Below the pieces are notes generated by a model that was not told the origin of the DNA, ran no database searches, and saw only the letters and a list, made by a program, of their open reading frames with translations. Shown here piece by piece: positions 7,008 to 15,583 of a stretch of DNA of 64,000 nt. This DNA comes from Ilumatobacteraceae bacterium (GTDB lineage Bacteria > Actinomycetota > Acidimicrobiia > Acidimicrobiales > Ilumatobacteraceae): assembly GCA_033344875.1 (NCBI GenBank), contig JAWPMO010000001.1:2505595-2569594 (forward strand). Reading direction: 5' to 3'. The position numbers were made by a program, and so were the translations under genes. The stretch's first letter is position 1. Each line of letters begins with the position of its first letter.

Positions 7008-8383
7008 GAGTCCTCCTCGGACACGGGGCGTGCTTTCCAGAAGTAGTTGCGGACACCGTTCGGCGACTCGGAGACGAGCCGGTAGACCATCTCGACGCGG
7101 TCGCCGACGGCCACATCGGCGGCCACGACGTCGGTCAACTGGCAGCGGTAGCGTCCGCCGCCGTCGAAGTCGAGCACCCCGACCACGACCGGCGGGTTGA
7201 TCGACGCGGCGAGCCGGTCGATCGTGAAGGTGCGCACGACCGCCTGCGTGTCGCGCAGCGCGACGGGCTCCATCCGGTCGACGGCCTGGCAGCGCAGGCA
7301 CACACGCTGGGGCGGCATGTGCCGAGTGCCGCATGCCGTACACGTCGAGCCGTTGAACGCCAGTTTCCACGGCTCGTTGCGAGCGACCGCGGGAGCGGCA
7401 GGCGCCTCGGCCGGCGGACGACGCAACGCCGCTCGTTCGATCAGACCGCGCCACAGCAGGTAGGTGGACGGTTCGATCGGCGTGCCGTCCTCGACCGGCG
7501 ATGCACCGGCGGCCGTGAAGCCGGAGCTCGTCCGCAGCACCATGGCATCGGCACCGTCGGCGCCGGTCGCCACGAGGATCCACTGGTCGGGGCCTGCAGC
7601 GTCGAGCACCGAAGCGAGCCGCACGCCGACGTCGGCGGTGCCCGAGTAGCCGATCGCGGTTCGCGGGTCGCCCTCGTGAGCCGGCGCACCGAGTCGCTTC
7701 GCGAGCTGTGCTTCGGCACGGGCCGAGGGGCACGACACGACGGCGGCGGTCAGATCGGTCGCTGCGATCCCGGCCTGCTCGAGGACGTCGGCGATCACCC
7801 GCTCGACCAGGGGCACCTGGTGTTCGGCGGTCCACCGATCGTCCCACGTGGACGACCCGATGTCGCCCTCGGCGCGCCACCGGTCCATCACCGGCGACGA
7901 GACCGACGACTGGGCGACGATCTCGACCAGCGGGTCGGGGCCGAACGCGAACGCAGCGGCGGCGTCGGCGCCCGAGGCTTCGTCGTCCGATCCGGGGCGG
8001 CCGAATCGCACGTCGGACAGCGCAGCGATCGCAGGGCTCGTCTGGCTCGCCGCAGCGCGGAGTGCGGCGACACCGGAGCGGATCGACCCGCCGGTGTCGT
8101 ACGAACCGACGTGGTCGGGCAGCCCGATCGCCGCCGACAGGACGGCTGCGTTGCCGCGGTCGAGCATCGGGGCATGGCTCGTGGCGAACCAGCACGACTC
8201 GACGGCGCTGTCGGCATCGACCAGCGGACGAGCCGCTTCGACCGCCATCGTCAACGCGTCCTCGTCCGGCCCCGCCACCGATCGGAGACCGCGTGGTCCG
8301 GCCACCTGGAACATCGACGCGAGCGCCGAGCGGTCGAGCCGGGCCCGCGGCACGTAGCTGCTCCATCCGACGATTCCGTTCAC
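7004..8383 (-). CDS. HMG-CoA-synthase-like domain fused to DUF35 (zinc ribbon + OB fold)
   Basis: A 459-residue two-domain protein. Residues 1-320 resemble archaeal HMG-CoA synthase/KAS III (IVGWSSYVPRARLD at the start, MAVEAARPLV, then GIAATDLTAAVVS). Residues 340-459 are DUF35: a zinc ribbon with CTACG and CLRC pairs, then the OB fold (VVGVLDFDGGGRYRCQLTD). In archaea a DUF35 protein bridges thiolase and HMG-CoA synthase; here the synthase-like and DUF35 parts are one chain next to a thiolase. The catalytic Cys region reads SIRSGVAAL where active enzymes have ACKAG, and the His region reads VVSCPSA where they have FHQPN, so both residues appear absent. A structural or CoA-binding role is more likely than condensation. 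Confidence 0.82.
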   Translation of the reverse strand: MNGIVGWSSYVPRARLDRSALASMFQVAGPRGLRSVAGPDEDALTMAVEAARPLVDADSAVESCWFATSHAPMLDRGNAAVLSAAIGLPDHVGSYDTGGSIRSGVAALRAAASQTSPAIAALSDVRFGRPGSDDEASGADAAAAFAFGPDPLVEIVAQSSVSSPVMDRWRAEGDIGSSTWDDRWTAEHQVPLVERVIADVLEQAGIAATDLTAAVVSCPSARAEAQLAKRLGAPAHEGDPRTAIGYSGTADVGVRLASVLDAAGPDQWILVATGADGADAMVLRTSSGFTAAGASPVEDGTPIEPSTYLLWRGLIERAALRRPPAEAPAAPAVARNEPWKLAFNGSTCTACGTRHMPPQRVCLRCQAVDRMEPVALRDTQAVVRTFTIDRLAASINPPVVVGVLDFDGGGRYRCQLTDVVAADVAVGDRVEMVYRLVSESPNGVRNYFWKARPVSEEDS

Positions 8384-9285
8384 GATGACGTCCTTCCTTC
8401 GAGGCCGATGATCTCTGCATACCGGCGGGCGTTGGCTTCGTACCCGTCGACCTCGAACCGTGGCGAGACGACGACTTCGTGGAGGCCCAGGGGGGCACAG
8501 GCCTCGATGTAGCGGGCGTCGTCCTCCCAGTCGGCTTCGGTCTTCCCCTTGGCGCGGCGACCCACGCGGAGCTGGATCTCGTCGAGCGACCGTCCTGCAG
8601 CGGTCAACGCCGTGTCGAGGCGCTCGATGAAGCGGGCGACCTCGTCGACTTCCAGGTTGTATCCCGCCCAGCCGTTGCCGTGCTCGACGATGCGGCGGAT
8701 CGTGGCAGCGGAGTTGCCACCGACGACGATCGGCGGGTGGGGGCGCTGCACGGGTTTCGGGTAGGCGAACAACGGGTCGAACGACACGAACTCGCCGTCG
8801 TACGACGACAGTTCATGGTCGCTCCACAGCACCTTCAGCGCCGCGAGGATGTCGTCGGTCCTGGCGCCGCGGCGGGCGAAGGGCACACCGAGTGCCTGGT
8901 ATTCGGATTCGGCCCAGCCGACGCCGATGCCGAAGTCGAATCGGCCGCCCGACAGGCCGTCGACGGCGGCGACGTCGCGCGCCAACGAGATCGGCTCGCG
9001 CTGGGCGATCACGCAGACATAGGTACCGAGGCGGACGGTCGTCGTCGCCGTCGCGATCGCTGCGAGCGCGACGAAGGGCTCGTACACGCCACGCAGCGCG
9101 CCGACCTCGTTGCTGCCGAGCGTGCCGTAGGGGTACTCCGACGTGTACTCGGGGAAGAAGACGACGTGCTCGGGGAACCAGATCGCGTGGAACCCGAGGT
9201 CTTCCAACAACACCGACGTGTCGCGGAGGAACGTCGCGTCCCGCCCGTCCTCCCCGGTGAAGAGTTCGCTGATCCCGATCTTCAT
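8380..9285 (-). CDS. LLM class oxidoreductase, probably F420-dependent
   Basis: A 301-residue luciferase-like TIM-barrel protein of the group often annotated as Rv2161c/TIGR03619-like F420 oxidoreductases. Typical blocks are HAIWFPEHVVFFPEY near residue 37, TTVRLGTYVCVIAQREP, GGRFDFGIGVGWAESEYQALG and PKPVQRPHPPIVVGGN. It would use F420 or FMN to oxidise or reduce a pathway intermediate. ATGA overlaps join it to the genes on both sides. Two close relatives lie at 26628 and 36328, each heading or entering another operon with the same operator. Cofactor choice cannot be settled from sequence alone. Confidence 0.85.
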   Translation of the reverse strand: MKIGISELFTGEDGRDATFLRDTSVLLEDLGFHAIWFPEHVVFFPEYTSEYPYGTLGSNEVGALRGVYEPFVALAAIATATTTVRLGTYVCVIAQREPISLARDVAAVDGLSGGRFDFGIGVGWAESEYQALGVPFARRGARTDDILAALKVLWSDHELSSYDGEFVSFDPLFAYPKPVQRPHPPIVVGGNSAATIRRIVEHGNGWAGYNLEVDEVARFIERLDTALTAAGRSLDEIQLRVGRRAKGKTEADWEDDARYIEACAPLGLHEVVVSPRFEVDGYEANARRYAEIIGLEGRTSS

Positions 9286-10274
9286 GATGGCTGCCCTCCC
9301 TGAGCTGCGGTGCGGACCGCGTCGATGCCGTACAGGTCGACCGCGGTGTTGCACATGGCGAGTTCGAGTTGCTCGGCCGACAACACGGCGGGTCGGCCCT
9401 CGTACGGTTCGGCGAGCGCCCGGAACTGGTCGACCCAACGCTGCAGGTCAGCGCCGTCGGCGTCTTCGCCCGGACCGCGGATGATGTCGGACCCGAACAT
9501 GAGACGGTGCGCTCCCACTCGCCCGCAGGCAAGCCGAACACGCTGACGGAACTCTGCGTAGTCGAAGTCGGCCGACCGCTGCCAGAGCGACAGGTCGAGG
9601 TAGGCGCGCTGCCACCCGAATGCGATGTCGACGGCCTCGAGCCACCAGGCCTCGAACCCAGCGTGCCCGAACACCCAGGCGATATCCGGGAACTCGGCCA
9701 TGACCGGTGCCATCGCAGCCGGACGCGAGTTGGGGGTGACGTTGGGGTCGCCGCCGAGCGGCGCAGTGTGGATGACGAGCGGTCGGTCGTGCTCGCGGGC
9801 GAACTCGAAGACCCAACGATGGGCCGGGTCGTCGAGACGCCACCCGGCCGACGGGTACAGCTTGAAGCCGACGCAGCCGGGACGGGTCAGGGAGCGCTCG
9901 GCGATCTCGCGGGCGTTGGCGTGGCGCGGGTCGAGGCCGGCGCAGAACACGAAGCGTCCGCCGCTCGAATCGAACAGGTCGTCGTGGTGATCGTGCAGCT
10001 GCTCGATCGTGATGTCGCCGTCTTCGCGACCGGCGACGACCGTCCAGTCGACCACGGGGATCACGCCGGCGTCGATGCCGATGCGGTCCCACGCTGCGAG
10101 GGTGAGTTCGCCGGTCGGGTCGCTCTGGCGGACCATGACGCGGTCTTCGTAGTCGCTCGCCTCGCCGCCGGCGACCCGGCGGCCGACGGCCTGGCGCGCC
10201 CAGGCGCGACGCATGCCGGCGGGCACCCAGTCGCGATCGAGCACGTGGAGGTGGGCGTCGATGATGCGGGTCAC
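9282..10274 (-). CDS. Amidohydrolase family protein (ACMSD-like, PF04909)
   Basis: A 330-residue metal-dependent amidohydrolase/decarboxylase. The full ligand set is visible: IIDAHLHVLDRDW at the N-terminus (H-x-H), RPLVIHTAPLGGDP (His), WVFGHAGFEAWW (His) and LMFGSDIIRGP (catalytic Asp). Members hydrolyse C-N or C-C bonds or decarboxylate, as in ACMSD and gamma-resorcylate decarboxylase. It overlaps its neighbours by 4 bp on both sides in the 15515-2989 operon. The reaction is unassigned; ring or side-chain cleavage is a reasonable guess. Confidence 0.85.
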   Translation of the reverse strand: MTRIIDAHLHVLDRDWVPAGMRRAWARQAVGRRVAGGEASDYEDRVMVRQSDPTGELTLAAWDRIGIDAGVIPVVDWTVVAGREDGDITIEQLHDHHDDLFDSSGGRFVFCAGLDPRHANAREIAERSLTRPGCVGFKLYPSAGWRLDDPAHRWVFEFAREHDRPLVIHTAPLGGDPNVTPNSRPAAMAPVMAEFPDIAWVFGHAGFEAWWLEAVDIAFGWQRAYLDLSLWQRSADFDYAEFRQRVRLACGRVGAHRLMFGSDIIRGPGEDADGADLQRWVDQFRALAEPYEGRPAVLSAEQLELAMCNTAVDLYGIDAVRTAAQGGQPS

Positions 10275-11443
10275 GAGTCACTCACCAGCACGTGCGCGGT
10301 CGAGACGGCGGTCTCCCAGTCGATCACGCCGCCGCCGACCTGGGCCAGCGCGACGCGCGGGTCGTCGGCCTGGCGCTCGCCGGCCTCGCCACGCAGCTGG
10401 AGGGTGAGTTCGTGGATCTGGGCGAGGCCGCTCGCGCCGAGCGCGTGGCCTCGTGCGATCAGGCCGCCCGACGGGTTGACCGGGAGCTTGCCCCCGAGCG
10501 CGGTGTGTCCCTCGATCGCCCATCGTTCTTCGTCGCCGGGTTCGCACAGGCCGCAGGCGGTCCAGGCCATCGCCTCGTAGGCGGCGCTCGCGTCGTGGAC
10601 CTCGGCGATGTCGACCTCGCTCGGCGAAACGCCGGCCATCTCGTAGGCCTGGCTCGTGGCCAGCGCCGCCGACGAGGGCCCGTCGGTGCCCTTCGGCGGC
10701 CGGCTGGCGAGCGTCGATCCGGCGATCCGGATGTTGACACCGGGGCCGGGGTGGCGGCTGACGATGACCGCGGCGGCGCCATCGCTGATCGGTGAACTCA
10801 TCAACGACGTGATCGGATCGACGACGAGTCGCGCTGCGAGCACGTCGTCGACGTCGACGTCGAGTTGCCGGTGTGCCGACGGGTTGAGTCGTGCGTAGGC
10901 GTACGCCTTGGCGGCGATCGACGCGAGCCCACGACGGGTCATGCCGGCGCCGTCGAACAGGGCTTGGGCGAGCACCGCCTGCCGGTCGACGAGCGGGGTG
11001 CGGTCGGTGCCGGCGCCGTCACCGGTGTCGAACATCTGCTCGACGTCGGTGCCGGCCTTGTACGCCGAGAACGTCCGGGCCTTGTCCTCGTGGTTGGCCT
11101 TCTCGACCCCGAGCGCGAGCACCGTGTCGTGCATGCCGGCACGGACGGCCATACACGCGAGATGGAGGGCGTTGCCACCCGAGGCGCAGGCGTTCTCGAC
11201 GTTGTGGATCGGAATCGAGCCGAACCCGAGCGGGTAGGCGACCACTTCGCCTCGGATGCACTCCTGCCCGGTGATCAGCCCCGCCAACGAGTTGGAGAAG
11301 AACATCGACTCGATGTCGCCGACCGCCATCTGTGCGTTGTCGAGCACGGAGCCGACCGCCTCGGCGCCGAGGTCCTTCATCGAGCGGTCGAGATGTCGAC
11401 CGAACCTCGTCATCGAGGTGCCGCGGATGTAGATGTCGGTCAT
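10271..11443 (-). CDS. Thiolase family protein (SCP2/lipid-transfer type)
   Basis: A 390-residue second thiolase of the operon. The nucleophile Cys is in VENACASGGNALHLACMAV, followed by AEVHDASAAYEAMAW and LIARGHALGASGLAQ. The usual C-terminal Cys-x-Gly block is replaced by GGGVIDWETAV, as in SCP2-type proteins that can act as aldolases. It is only modestly similar to the thiolase at 5823, so the pair probably act at different chain-shortening steps. Translation is coupled to the SDR upstream and the amidohydrolase downstream by ATGA overlaps. Confidence 0.85.
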   Translation of the reverse strand: MTDIYIRGTSMTRFGRHLDRSMKDLGAEAVGSVLDNAQMAVGDIESMFFSNSLAGLITGQECIRGEVVAYPLGFGSIPIHNVENACASGGNALHLACMAVRAGMHDTVLALGVEKANHEDKARTFSAYKAGTDVEQMFDTGDGAGTDRTPLVDRQAVLAQALFDGAGMTRRGLASIAAKAYAYARLNPSAHRQLDVDVDDVLAARLVVDPITSLMSSPISDGAAAVIVSRHPGPGVNIRIAGSTLASRPPKGTDGPSSAALATSQAYEMAGVSPSEVDIAEVHDASAAYEAMAWTACGLCEPGDEERWAIEGHTALGGKLPVNPSGGLIARGHALGASGLAQIHELTLQLRGEAGERQADDPRVALAQVGGGVIDWETAVSTAHVLVSDS

Positions 11444-12282
11444 GACGGCGGGTGCCCCTCTGTGGTCGGTCGTGTGATCTGTGGTGATGGCCAGGCTGCG
11501 GCGACGCCGCCGTCGACGACGAGGCTGTGACCGTTGACGTAGCTCGCGTCGTCGCTCGCCAGGAACAGCGCGGCGGCGGCGGCTTCTTCGGGGGTGCCCT
11601 GTCGACGCATCGGCACGACCGCGTCGCGAGCGGCCGCCGCGGCGTCGTCGGCCACGAACTCGCGGCGGACCATCGGTGAGTCGATGATGCCGAGGACGAC
11701 GGCGTTCGAACGGACGCCGTGGCCGCCGTAGCGCGTGGCGACGTGTCGCATCACGGCGAGCTGTGCCGCCTTGCTGGCCTCGTACGAGAGCGAACGACCG
11801 GAGCTGAGCACCGCGGCCGTCGAACCGACCCACACGAAGCAGCCGGACCGGTGTTCGATCATCGACGGCAGCAGCGCCTGGGCGACGACCCAGTGACCGG
11901 TCACGTTGACAGCGGTGCTGAGGTCCCAGTCGTCGAGCGTCTGGGTGCGCAGTCCCTGGTGCCCGGAGATCGCTGCGTTCGAGATCAGCGTGTCGACGGG
12001 ACCGAAGTGGTCGGCGGCCGAGGCGCCGAGCGCCGCGCAGTCGTCCCGGTCGGCGAGGTCACAGCGGACCGCGACCGCAGAGCCGTCGCACAGATCGACG
12101 GTGCGTTGGGCCGACTCGAGGTCACGGTCGACGACGATGACGCTCGCGCCCTCGGCAGCGAGACGCACGGCCATGGCCCGACCGTTGCCCATCGGAACGC
12201 TGTCGCCGGCCTTGGCCGGACCGTCGCTGCCGCCACCGAGGATGATGGCCACGCGGCCCGCGAAGCGCGGGTCGTTCGCCAT
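11440..12282 (-). CDS. SDR family oxidoreductase
   Basis: A 280-residue Rossmann-fold dehydrogenase. The cofactor loop is unusual: after LGGGSDG it runs about nine extra residues before GNGRAMA, in place of the compact TGxxxGIG; I recall such long loops in some actinobacterial SDRs. The acidic residue at the end of strand 2 (VIVVDRD) favours NAD. ISNAAI, the catalytic Ser/Tyr/Lys region with SLSYEASKAAQLAV, and the C-terminal YVNGHSLVVDGG complete the fold. It starts 1 bp after the acyl-CoA dehydrogenase stop and overlaps the next thiolase by 4 bp. Likely a hydroxyacyl-CoA or alcohol dehydrogenase. Confidence 0.86.
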   Translation of the reverse strand: MANDPRFAGRVAIILGGGSDGPAKAGDSVPMGNGRAMAVRLAAEGASVIVVDRDLESAQRTVDLCDGSAVAVRCDLADRDDCAALGASAADHFGPVDTLISNAAISGHQGLRTQTLDDWDLSTAVNVTGHWVVAQALLPSMIEHRSGCFVWVGSTAAVLSSGRSLSYEASKAAQLAVMRHVATRYGGHGVRSNAVVLGIIDSPMVRREFVADDAAAAARDAVVPMRRQGTPEEAAAAALFLASDDASYVNGHSLVVDGGVAAAWPSPQITRPTTEGHPPS

Positions 12283-12283
12283 G

Positions 12284-13447
12284 TCAGTAGCTCCTCGGCA
12301 ACCCGAGCACGTTCTGCGCCAGGTAGTTCAGCGTCATCTCCTGGCTGACCGGGGCGATGCGCATCAACCGGGCCTCGCGCCAGTAGCGCTCGACGTGGTA
12401 TTCCGACGCGTATCCGAGGCCGCCGTGGGTTTGCATCGCACGGTCCGCTGCGAGGTAGCCGGCTTCGGCGGCGAGGTACTTCGCCGTGTTCGCCTCTTCA
12501 CCGCACTTCATGCCGTTGTCGTACTTCCATGCCGCGAGCATGACCATCTGCCAGGCCGCTTGGAGGCGGGCGTACGCGTCGGCGAGCGGGTGGCTGATCG
12601 CCTGGTTCGCGCCGATCGGCCGGTCGAAGACCTCGCGCTCGGTCGCGTAGCCGACGGCTCGACGGAGGGCCGCCTCACCGATCCCGATCGCCTCGGCGGC
12701 GATGAGGATCCGCTCGGGGTTGAGGCCCGAGAGGATGTGGTAGAAGCCGCGGCCTTCCTCGCCGACCATCCGCCAGTCCTCGACGGGAAGGTCGTCGTAG
12801 AACGTCTCACCGGTCGTGACGGCATTGCGACCGACCTTCTTCGTCGGTCGCACCGTCACATGGTCGGGATCCATGTCGGCCAGGAACAGGGTGAGACCGC
12901 CGAAGCGATCGTCCGGGTCGTCGCCGGTCCGGACCAGGATCAGGATGACCTCGGCCTCGAGCGCCTTGGTGGTCCAGATCTTCTGCCCGGAGATCGTCCA
13001 ACCGCCGCCCGGCGCGCGCGTGGCACGGGTCGCGATCTTGGAGGTGTCGGTGCCGGCGTTCGGTTCGGTGACACCGAACGACACGTGCAGGTCGCCGGAC
13101 GCGGCGCGCGGCAGGAACGTCTCCTTGAGTCGGTCGTTGCCGAACTTCACCACGGGCTGCAGACCGAACACGGTGAGGTGCAGCGCGCTGCACCCGTTCA
13201 TCGCGGCGCCGGACTTCGCGATCTGGCGCATCAGGATCGAGGCCTCGGTGATGCCGCGACCACCGCCGCCGTACTCCTCGGGGAGCGCCATGCCGAGCCA
13301 GCCGTCTTCGGCCATCGCGGCGTAGAAGTCCCACGGGAAGCGGTGCTCCTCCTCGCACGCGAGCCAGTACGAGTCGTCGAACTCCGCACACCGCGCGGCG
13401 ATGGCGTCGGCGATGAGTTCGTGGTCTTCGTTCGGTGTGAAGTCCAT
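12284..13447 (-). CDS. Acyl-CoA dehydrogenase family protein
   Basis: A 387-residue acyl-CoA dehydrogenase of typical length. FTPNEDHELIADAIAARC opens the helical domain. The middle domain has VTEPNAGTDTSKIATRATR and WTISGQKIWTTKA. The end carries MQTHGGLGYASEYHVERYWREARL and the C-terminal block VSQEMTLNYLAQNVLGLPRSY. The GGxGY-x-x-E-Y-x-V-E-R segment is strongly conserved in enzymes acting on CoA esters of branched or unusual acids. The TGATG junction couples it to the upstream hydrolase. It desaturates an acyl-CoA using FAD and ETF; substrate unknown. Confidence 0.9.
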   Translation of the reverse strand: MDFTPNEDHELIADAIAARCAEFDDSYWLACEEEHRFPWDFYAAMAEDGWLGMALPEEYGGGGRGITEASILMRQIAKSGAAMNGCSALHLTVFGLQPVVKFGNDRLKETFLPRAASGDLHVSFGVTEPNAGTDTSKIATRATRAPGGGWTISGQKIWTTKALEAEVILILVRTGDDPDDRFGGLTLFLADMDPDHVTVRPTKKVGRNAVTTGETFYDDLPVEDWRMVGEEGRGFYHILSGLNPERILIAAEAIGIGEAALRRAVGYATEREVFDRPIGANQAISHPLADAYARLQAAWQMVMLAAWKYDNGMKCGEEANTAKYLAAEAGYLAADRAMQTHGGLGYASEYHVERYWREARLMRIAPVSQEMTLNYLAQNVLGLPRSY

Positions 13448-14253
13448 CAGTTCGTGATGCCGAGTGATTCGATCGACGCCGCCAACTCGGCTGCGAAACC
13501 CTCGTGCTCGTCGGCCACCATATGCCCGGCCGGGTCGATGATCTCGATCCGGGCGTGCGGGAACACCTGCTGCCAGTCCGCGGCCAGCGAGACCGGCACG
13601 AGACCGTCCTGGGCACCGAACCACAGCCGCATCGGCACGTCGGCCAGGCGATAGCCGCGCCCGGCGACGTTGGTGTCGGGGATCGGGAACAGGTACCGGC
13701 TGGTCGAACCGAGCGTCTGGACCCGGCGGATCGACGCCAACCCCTTCTCGTACGCGTCGGCCGGGGGCGGGAAGTGGCGGGCGACCAGTTCACCCTGGGG
13801 GTCGGTGTACAGGTGGGGGTTGAGGTCGCGCGGCAGCAGGGCGAACATGTCGACGCCGGTGTCGTCGGCCCGGAACATCCCGAACGGCGCTGCGAGCGCC
13901 AACGACCGGACGGCGCCGGGCTGCTGGATCGCCAACTCGACGGCCAGGGTGGCACCGAAGCCGTGGCCGGCGACCGACACCCGGCCGAGATCCAGGGACT
14001 CGAGCGCCCACCAGACGACCGAGGCGAGCTCGCCGATCGAGTCGAAACGGTCGCCGCCATCGGCGACGCCCCATCCCGGCAGGTGGACTTCGACCACGTC
14101 GAACCGCTCACCGAGCGCGTCTCGGCCCGGCAGCCCGTCGAGGGCACCGAACTGACCGTGCAGCCAGACGAGCGTCGGTCCGGAGGCGAGCCCGGAGCGG
14201 TCGACGACGATCTGGGTGCCGTCGATCGGGGTCTGGAGTGTGGTTCGGGTCAT
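13447..14253 (-). CDS. Alpha/beta hydrolase fold protein with Gly at the nucleophile position
   Basis: A 268-residue alpha/beta hydrolase. The oxyanion block LVWLHGQFGALDGL is near residue 30, the nucleophile elbow near residue 105, an acid-loop region LWFGAQDGLVP, and the catalytic His in DPAGHMVADEHEGF. The elbow reads VAGHGFGATLA where the canonical form is G-H-S-x-G, so the Ser nucleophile is replaced by Gly (codon GGC, checked in the bases). His and probable Asp remain. It may be an inactive or cofactor-independent variant, for example a C-C hydrolase-like or dioxygenase-like protein, or a substrate chaperone. It follows the LLM gene by a 4-bp overlap. Confidence 0.85.
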   Translation of the reverse strand: MTRTTLQTPIDGTQIVVDRSGLASGPTLVWLHGQFGALDGLPGRDALGERFDVVEVHLPGWGVADGGDRFDSIGELASVVWWALESLDLGRVSVAGHGFGATLAVELAIQQPGAVRSLALAAPFGMFRADDTGVDMFALLPRDLNPHLYTDPQGELVARHFPPPADAYEKGLASIRRVQTLGSTSRYLFPIPDTNVAGRGYRLADVPMRLWFGAQDGLVPVSLAADWQQVFPHARIEIIDPAGHMVADEHEGFAAELAASIESLGITN

Positions 14254-15515
14254 CGTTGTGCCTCCCTGGCGACGGGCTGGACATGGGTCTCCTGGAAGCC
14301 CTCGATCGGCTTCGGCCACCACTGGTGTTCGTGCTCGTCGAAGGTGCCGCTCAGTGCCGGCATGACCTTCTCGGCGAACATGTCGATGTTGTGCTTGGCG
14401 AGGTCCTTCGGCATCGAGCCGATGTGCATGAGCATCACCCAGTTGCCGATCGACGAACGCTTTGCAGCTGCTTCGAGCTTCTCGCGGACCGTGTCGGGGC
14501 TGCCGGCGATCACGATGCCCTGCTCGACGAAGTCGTCCCAGCCGTACTTCTGAGCGGCAGCGAACGAGTCGGGGCGGCTCGACGAGGTCGCACCCTTGGC
14601 GGGCAGCACCTCCTGGAGCGAACGGATCGTCTTGTAGCCGGGGGCCTCGGTGAAGCCCGGGTAGATGTGCGTGCACCGTTGGTAGAAGTACTGCACGTGC
14701 GGCTCGTAGAGCCGGCGAGCCTCTTCGTCGGTGTCGGCCACCATGACGAGCTGCACCATGCCGGTGCGGTACGGGTTCCGGTCGCGGCCGGCGAGCTCGA
14801 CACGCTCCCAGTACTTCTCGAACAGGTCGGCGGCGTAGTCGGCCCCGAAGTACGACAGCAGGAAGAACGGGGCGTCGAGTTCGACGGCGAAGTCCATCGT
14901 CTCGACCGACCCGCTGCCCGGGATCCAGATCGGCGGGTGCGGCTGCTGGAGCGGCTTGGGCCAGGGGTTGACGTAGCGCAGCTTGCTGAACCGGCCGTTG
15001 TGCGAGAAGACCTCGTCGGTGGTCCACGCCTTGAGGATCAGTTCGAAACCTTCACGGTGCTGCTCGCGCATCGTCGCCGGCTTGACCCCGTAGGCGAAGT
15101 TCGAGTCCTGGCTGCTGCCGAGCGGGAATCCGGTGATCAGACGGCCTCCCGACATCACGTCGAGCATCGCCAGTTCTTCGGCGATGCGGATCGGCGGATT
15201 GTAGAGCGGTACTGCGTCGCCCATCACGAGCAGCTTGCTGTCGGTGTCGGTGATCCGGCGCGCCAGCGCGGCACCCATCATGTTGGGGCTCGACATCAGG
15301 CCGTACGCGTTGTTGTGGTGCTCGTTGACGCCGATCGCGTCGAAGCCCTTGACCGCGGCGTGCTCGAGTTCGTCGAGGTAGTCGTTGTAGAGCTGGTGGA
15401 TGCGCGGGACGTCCTGCACCTCGGGCGGGATGTCGACCCACACGCTGCGGTACCGATCACCGAAGTCCTCGGGCAGGCCGTCGAACGGCATCAAATGGAA
15501 ATAGGTGAACTTCAC
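14250..15515 (-). CDS. LLM class flavin-dependent monooxygenase, first gene of a 12-gene operon
   Basis: A 421-residue bacterial-luciferase-like flavoprotein, longer than the 300-residue F420 group and resembling alkanal monooxygenase/type II Baeyer-Villiger relatives. Blocks include FTYFHLMPFDGLPEDF, GFDAIGVNEHHNNAYGL, SGGRLITGFPLGSSQDSNFAYG and KPLQQPHPPIWIPGSGS. I chose the GTG at 15515 because GAGGAAG precedes it by about 6 nt and the protein motif begins there; upstream in-frame sequence runs into the operator. It would insert oxygen with reduced flavin. A promoter (TTGACG-18 bp-TACTGT) and operator lie directly upstream. The next gene, a hydrolase-fold protein, overlaps it by 4 bp. Confidence 0.85.
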   Translation of the reverse strand: MKFTYFHLMPFDGLPEDFGDRYRSVWVDIPPEVQDVPRIHQLYNDYLDELEHAAVKGFDAIGVNEHHNNAYGLMSSPNMMGAALARRITDTDSKLLVMGDAVPLYNPPIRIAEELAMLDVMSGGRLITGFPLGSSQDSNFAYGVKPATMREQHREGFELILKAWTTDEVFSHNGRFSKLRYVNPWPKPLQQPHPPIWIPGSGSVETMDFAVELDAPFFLLSYFGADYAADLFEKYWERVELAGRDRNPYRTGMVQLVMVADTDEEARRLYEPHVQYFYQRCTHIYPGFTEAPGYKTIRSLQEVLPAKGATSSSRPDSFAAAQKYGWDDFVEQGIVIAGSPDTVREKLEAAAKRSSIGNWVMLMHIGSMPKDLAKHNIDMFAEKVMPALSGTFDEHEHQWWPKPIEGFQETHVQPVAREAQR

Positions 15516-15564
15516 CGGTGCTTCCTCCGAATCGCGAGTTGGTTCGCCGGTCGATCCGGGACCA

Positions 15565-15582
15565 ACCAAGCAGTTGCTCGGT
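15565..15582. promoter_or_regulatory. 18-bp regulon operator, copy 2
   Basis: ACCAAGCAGTTGCTCGGT. It sits immediately downstream of the -10 of the promoter for the 12-gene operon, over the expected transcription start, a position suited to repression. Confidence 0.85.
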
Positions 15583-15583
15583 T

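Noticed and set aside
11440-12282. Insertion in the cofactor loop of the SDR as a broken gene
   Set aside because: The rest of the fold and the YxxxK site are intact, and I recall similar long Gly-rich loops in other actinobacterial SDRs, so it is treated as a normal variant.
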